Source of the DNA: Smittium mucronatum
Lineage: Eukaryota; Kickxellomycota; Harpellomycetes; Harpellales; Legeriomycetaceae
NCBI GenBank assembly: GCA_001953115.1
Contig: LSSL01000325.1
Span: 1 to 12,826 of the forward strand
Direction of reading: 5' to 3'
Length of the DNA: 12,826 nucleotides
This document shows positions 9,583 through 12,826 of the stretch, one piece after another; the stretch's first letter is position 1, and each line of letters starts with the position of its first letter. Below the pieces are notes generated by a model. It had not been told where the DNA came from. It worked only from the letters and a program-made list of their open reading frames with translations, and did not search any database. A program made the position numbers and the translations under genes.

Positions 9583-10004
9583 TTGCACATGATGGATTTA
9601 TTTTTTGTTTTCTTTTTCGATATCAGTTCTAAATCTGATTAAGGGCTTGTGGTTGCCGACAAATTTTATTATCTTTTTTCTGCCAGTAGTGATACTTACT
9701 GGAGGATTGTTGATAGCAGCAGCAAAATTAGCCCAACCTGTGAAAGACGGCTGTTTCAAACTATTTTTATTATTTTCCATCGTTATAAACTTGAGGTGTT
9801 AGTGTGTAGCTTAGTTTGTTAGATTTATTCGGTAAGATTTTGCACGATTTTTATTGGTTAGTTCAATTGAATTCTTTAAAGAAGAGTGAGAGGATATATT
9901 TATTATATTTTACTATCAGAAAATTCACTTTAATTTCAACTATTTATTATTCAATTGATTTGAAATTCATAATATAATATATTTCCTAATTAAGAAGTTA
10001 GCGT

Positions 10005-10076
10005 ATGCTAAAAAGGATTTCCATGGATATCATTAAACTGACATTTACTTGCTTTTTTGCCTATCACTTATCATAA
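10005..10076 (+). CDS. possible first exon or remnant, signal-peptide-like, product unknown
   Basis: A short plus-strand frame opens at ATG 10005-10007 and closes at TAA 10074-10076. A second ATG at 10023 is followed by MDIIKLTFTCFFAYHLS, which has the hydrophobic core expected of a signal peptide. It lies about 100 bases upstream of a frame with a hydrophobic C-terminal tail (10180-10332), so the two could be first and last exons of one small gene or pieces of one pseudogene. No clear donor site decides this. Twenty-three codons alone are easily chance. Confidence 0.2.
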   Translation: MLKRISMDIIKLTFTCFFAYHLS

Positions 10077-10179
10077 TTAGGAACGTGTTGACTAATGAAA
10101 TTTGTTTATTTATAAGACTGTATAAAAGTTATTATTTATATTTTATATTTATTGGTCAAGAAGTATTCGAAATGTATAG

Positions 10180-10332
10180 TATGCCATTAGTCCTTACACG
10201 AAAAAAGCTCTACCATTGGTTGTACCTGATAAAATTACAGTCTATTTTAGATTTCAAAAAGAATGGGAAAAACTTCGTATGACAAAGAAAATAATTTTGC
10301 TTATTGTATTACTCGTTTTAGCAGTTTCATGA
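10180..10332 (+). CDS. probable terminal exon or remnant of a tail-anchored or membrane protein, unknown
   Basis: The plus-strand frame from 10180 to the TGA at 10330-10332 gives 50 residues with balanced, protein-like composition: SPYTKKALPLVVPDKITVYF, then a charged FQKEWEKLRMTKK and a hydrophobic end IILLIVLLVLAVS. It begins directly after TAG at 10177-10179, which could be a 3' splice site (GTATAG). The adjacent frame upstream reads IGQEVFEMYS, so a simple frameshift is the alternative. An AATAAA follows 26 bases after the stop. The hydrophobic C-terminus suggests a membrane anchor. It is G+C-richer than the flanks and points the same way as the protease. I do not recognise the family. 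Confidence 0.35.
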   Translation, partial: YAISPYTKKALPLVVPDKITVYFRFQKEWEKLRMTKKIILLIVLLVLAVS

Positions 10333-10629
10333 TAAGTTCTATAATCTGCGACAAAAAAAATAAAGGGGATCTATTACATGACTCCTTCAATGTATGAGAA
10401 TTTATAATGCTCAATCCGTAAAAGCGTAACGTGATGAAAAGGCAACAAAAAATATTCTTATTTTTAGGCTGCTAAGGGGTGATTACAGCATTTATCTGTT
10501 GAAATACTATATATTTCTGAGAATTAATGAAATATATTTAGTATTCGATAGGTCTCGATAATGGTATTCTACACTCTTATTATATTTTTTTAAAGCTTAT
10601 ATTTAATTTAATATACTATTTTTACAGAG
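10333..10629 (+). promoter_or_regulatory. upstream region of the protease gene
   Basis: No gene is seen in this stretch apart from the AATAAA. It is the presumed promoter and 5' leader of the protease. AT-rich TATA-like runs occur (for example around 10579-10590), but none can be singled out. Just before the start codon the sequence TACTATTTTTACAG (10615-10628) has the form of a pyrimidine tract plus AG acceptor, so a 5'-leader intron ending at 10628 is possible. Confidence 0.35.
10359..10364 (+). terminator. AATAAA polyadenylation signal (candidate)
   Basis: A canonical AATAAA lies 26 bases after the TGA of the frame ending at 10332, a usual distance for a eukaryotic 3' end. It sits in an A-run, so chance cannot be excluded in AT-rich DNA. 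Confidence 0.35.
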
Positions 10630-11721
10630 ATGAAATTCAGCCTTCTATTATTTATGTTGATAAACTGCTATACAAAATCAAATCCAACTAATTCCGCTGA
10701 ACTTTCCGATGTCATTCTTCGTTTCAATCAGAGGCTTTCTAGTGATTTTAAAGTAGTAAATGGTGAAATCGCCAATCTTATCGATTTCCCTTATGCTGCC
10801 TTTATTCTTGCAGATCTTGGTAGTTTAAGCTACATGTGTACAGGTTCTCTAATCGCTGAAGGAACAATATTGACTGCTGCCCATTGTTTATTTACAAAAT
10901 ATGGAGAAATCCCTCCTTCATCAATGTACGTTTCTATCGGAAGCACATCAAGCATTCTAACCAATGAGAATTTTTATAGGGTAATAGACTCTATTCCTCA
11001 TCCAGAATATTCAAATGATACTATCGTTAACGATATTGGGATAGTTAAATTCAATCAAGCCTTGTCTGATTATACGCCTTTTGCTAAAATCTACAGTTCT
11101 GATGTTAGCGATAGTCTTCCTGTTGCAGCTGCTGGATGGGGTGTAACATCAAATTCTGATACTGCTATGCCATCCAACCTTTTAATATCTGTACCACTTA
11201 AAATCTCATCCTCAGATTTGTGCTCTTATCTTTATCCTCTCTGGACCTCGAATAATGATAAACTTATTTGTACTGAGATTCTCAATGGTCAGAGCCCCTG
11301 CTATGGTGATTCTGGTGGTCCCCTTGCCTATTCTGATGTTTCTCCCATGCCTATCGTTGGCGTAATTAGCTTTGGGCTTTCCAAGCCGTTTAATGCTTCA
11401 TCAGACGAAAGATCTGATTGTGGCCTTACTGGTGCAACTGGATACTACACTCACGCTTTTAACTACATTGATTGGATAGCAGAAACCTCTGGTATAGAGA
11501 AAAATAGCTTGTTATACAATGAATCTGCCTCTAATGATGCAAATATAGCTTCAGTTAGCAATTTTAGTCCTATTCCCACTTCATTTAGTTCCAAGATATC
11601 CAACAATTCTCCAGAAACTAGTTATTCGACTAATAATTCCCTCCCCTCATCTTTTAATCCCATTATATTATCCTTGACCATAGTTGTATCCATTATTTAT
11701 CACGTTTATCAAATGTATTAA
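10630..11721 (+). CDS. secreted S1-family (chymotrypsin-fold) serine protease with C-terminal membrane or GPI tail
   Basis: A single-exon 363-residue protein. Residues 1 to about 18 form a signal peptide (core FSLLLFMLIN). A short propeptide ends at Lys41, followed by VVNG, the usual new N-terminus after activation. The catalytic triad is His85 in TAAHC, Asp135 in NDIGIV and Ser228 in CYGDSGGP; Asp to Ser spacing is 93, as in chymotrypsin. Cysteines pair as expected: 70-86, 198-214, 224-264. The S1 pocket base, six residues before the catalytic Ser, is Ser222, not the Asp of trypsin, so cleavage after bulky or hydrophobic residues is more likely. The loop between SFG (247-249) and Cys264 has a long insertion with an Asn255 glycosylation sequon. 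Residues 288-340 are a Ser/Asn-rich stalk with more sequons (Asn297, 311, 325, 335). Residues 344-357 are hydrophobic, suggesting a GPI signal or membrane anchor. It is much G+C-richer than its flanks, which supports selection on it. The substrate is unknown. Confidence 0.93.
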   Translation: MKFSLLLFMLINCYTKSNPTNSAELSDVILRFNQRLSSDFKVVNGEIANLIDFPYAAFILADLGSLSYMCTGSLIAEGTILTAAHCLFTKYGEIPPSSMYVSIGSTSSILTNENFYRVIDSIPHPEYSNDTIVNDIGIVKFNQALSDYTPFAKIYSSDVSDSLPVAAAGWGVTSNSDTAMPSNLLISVPLKISSSDLCSYLYPLWTSNNDKLICTEILNGQSPCYGDSGGPLAYSDVSPMPIVGVISFGLSKPFNASSDERSDCGLTGATGYYTHAFNYIDWIAETSGIEKNSLLYNESASNDANIASVSNFSPIPTSFSSKISNNSPETSYSTNNSLPSSFNPIILSLTIVVSIIYHVYQMY

Positions 11722-11961
11722 ATTCAAACCCAATATAAATAGTTGCAGATGTCAGTAAGTTTCTGGCATTAATAACCTGCACTTTTCTTCCAATATTTAT
11801 TGTTTAAAATGAGTTGACATTTATGATCGTCTTTATCGAATTTTTTCCTTGATCAGATGTTTCAACTTTAATTTTCACTGAGTGTTTGAATTCATTAGAA
11901 TGACTGGTTATTGCAATTTAAGGCATTACTTTTCATGAAAAAACATAAATTTTTTTGTACC

Positions 11962-11980
11962 AGTAAGTATAAGACTTACT
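11962..11980. repeat. 7-bp perfect hairpin, 5-base loop
   Basis: AGTAAGT at 11962-11968 pairs with ACTTACT at 11974-11980 around the loop ATAAG. It lies about 240 bases after the protease stop. A role in transcript ending is possible but unsupported. Confidence 0.5.
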
Positions 11981-12409
11981 CTAATTTGAGTTTTTTTTTA
12001 AAAAGGCCAGATTAGATAACATAAAATAATGAGAATATTATGGTATTCCGTTTATTTATCAGATAGTTCCATTGTTTTTTAATCATCAATATCAGATAGG
12101 TATATCTGGAATATGAATCCAATTTCATTAGTATTTTGATTCGAAAAATCGAATTTTTGTGAATTTAAAATTGGGGGGTTTTCTAAACTCATTAGATAGC
12201 ACCAGTAAGAAAATAGAAAAAAATTAAATTATCAGTCCGAACAATTAGTGTTTCTTTGATGTGGGTCAAATGCTAATTCTATGTTATCGTTCTAAAATTT
12301 AAAAAGCGCGTCAAACATATTTAAATTTATTTGGATAGTAAATTTTGAGTTCTCATATTCAATAATCTAAACATTTTTTGACAAATAAATCTAGATGATT
12401 ATACAGGGT

Positions 12410-12437
12410 ATTTTTGCTCAATATTAGCAGCAAAAAT
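12410..12437. repeat. 9-bp perfect hairpin, 10-base loop
   Basis: ATTTTTGCT at 12410-12418 is the exact reverse complement of AGCAAAAAT at 12429-12437. It is the longest exact short-loop inverted repeat noticed in the right flank. Function unknown. Confidence 0.5.
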
Positions 12438-12826
12438 GACATCCAAACTTTATCCATCTCAAGATCTCACTCTTAAAAGATTTTTTTTATTCTAAAAAAG
12501 AGGAACATGTGTGCATAACAATAACAACACAAAAATATTTTTTTCAGATTAAATATGCTATATATAATTATAATAATAATAACTAACGCTATCCATTAGG
12601 AAAATCATGTAAAGTAGATTTTTATAAATTTTATTTTATTTATTTGAAAAATGAGAATTAAAATAAGGATATTGAAATTGAAATTTACAAAGTTTATAAA
12701 TATCCAATAATTTTAAACCCAAGAAAAGTTTTACATTTTATTGTAAAATAAACGATATGTCAGTAAATTTTTTAAAAATTACCTATATAAAAATTTTCTA
12801 ACCACTAAAATTCAAATCTAATTGTA

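Larger units (their letters stand above)
8421..9780 (-). pseudogene. LINE ORF1-like (gag-like, zinc-knuckle) pseudogene
   Basis: The minus strand from the ATG at 9780-9778 holds a chain of coding-like segments. Segment 9780-9487 is 98 codons with a single TAA (9600-9598); it starts MENNKNSLKQPSFTGWANFA and ends in an acidic stretch, DLEIEIEEILEQ. Segment 9300-9232 reads LEIAKEAYEKSKKEREILEI. Segment 9179-8979 carries the zinc knuckle listed separately. Segment 8970-8656 is 105 codons with two internal TAAs, first Lys-rich, then SEPQLRSKTTFPKDIPIDK. Segment 8642-8421 (74 codons) reads like a disordered Asn/Ser-rich tail. A basic RNA-binding protein with one CCHC knuckle, followed on the same strand by an endonuclease, is the ORF1-ORF2 plan of many non-LTR retrotransposons. 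Introns could explain some breaks, but the number of stops and frame changes favours decay. The G+C content of the 9540-9780 part is higher than its surroundings. Confidence 0.6.
11722..12826. other. non-coding AT-rich region downstream of the protease
   Basis: It includes the presumed 3' untranslated region of the protease. No canonical AATAAA was seen close after the stop, so its 3' end cannot be placed. No open frame of note exists on either strand. A TAA microsatellite of four units lies at 12571-12582. Two hairpins are listed separately. Confidence 0.55.

Noticed and set aside
9605..9802. 65-codon plus-strand frame
   Set aside because: Antisense shadow of the minus-strand frame starting at 9780.
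10049..10282. 77-codon plus-strand frame
   Set aside because: TTG start, and its second half is out-competed by the more protein-like frame at 10180-10332; only its IGQEVFEMYS stretch may belong to the same gene or relic.
1..12826. CRISPR array, rRNA, tRNA, operon or defence-type gene cluster
   Set aside because: No regularly spaced repeats, no recognisable structural RNA and no adjacent intact genes; the window is eukaryotic in character.

Overview
This window looks like nuclear DNA of a very AT-rich eukaryote. Most of it is roughly 80% A+T by eye, with long A and T runs, and only one intact gene is obvious. That gene is a secreted S1-family serine protease. It has a signal peptide and a hydrophobic C-terminal tail, and its reading frame is clearly richer in G+C than its surroundings. 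An AT-rich genome, scattered retroelement debris and a single-exon surface protease would fit an early-diverging fungus, for example an insect-gut Harpellales-type species. That placement is an inference from general gene style and was not tested by any search.

Layout. Bases 1-410 form a G+C-richer island at the left edge. It holds a decayed open frame, a 43-bp tandem duplication and inverted repeats. Bases 411-7380 are AT-rich DNA with no gene I can defend, apart from a short minus-strand frame at 3667-3882 that resembles the catalytic and following part of a non-LTR reverse transcriptase. Bases 7558-9780 carry the main buried signal: a broken, mostly minus-strand reading frame. Read from 9780 downward, it gives a basic ORF1-like protein with a degenerate CCHC zinc knuckle. 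Below that comes a piece resembling the endonuclease domain of a LINE ORF2, with a Gly-Asp-Met-Asn motif. The order and strand match a two-ORF non-LTR retrotransposon that has been inactivated by many stops and frameshifts. A small plus-strand frame at 7558-7767 abuts its truncated end and may be the tail of a second element in the opposite direction.

Bases 10005-10332 hold small plus-strand frames that look like the exons or remains of a membrane-tail protein, followed by an AATAAA signal. Bases 10630-11721 encode the protease. Bases 11722-12826 are non-coding, with two short perfect hairpins.

The protease is the only gene whose function can be stated with confidence. Its S1 pocket residue reads as Ser rather than Asp, so trypsin-like cleavage should not be assumed. 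The rest of the window is best read as a graveyard of retroelements around that gene. I found no sign of a novel multi-gene system.
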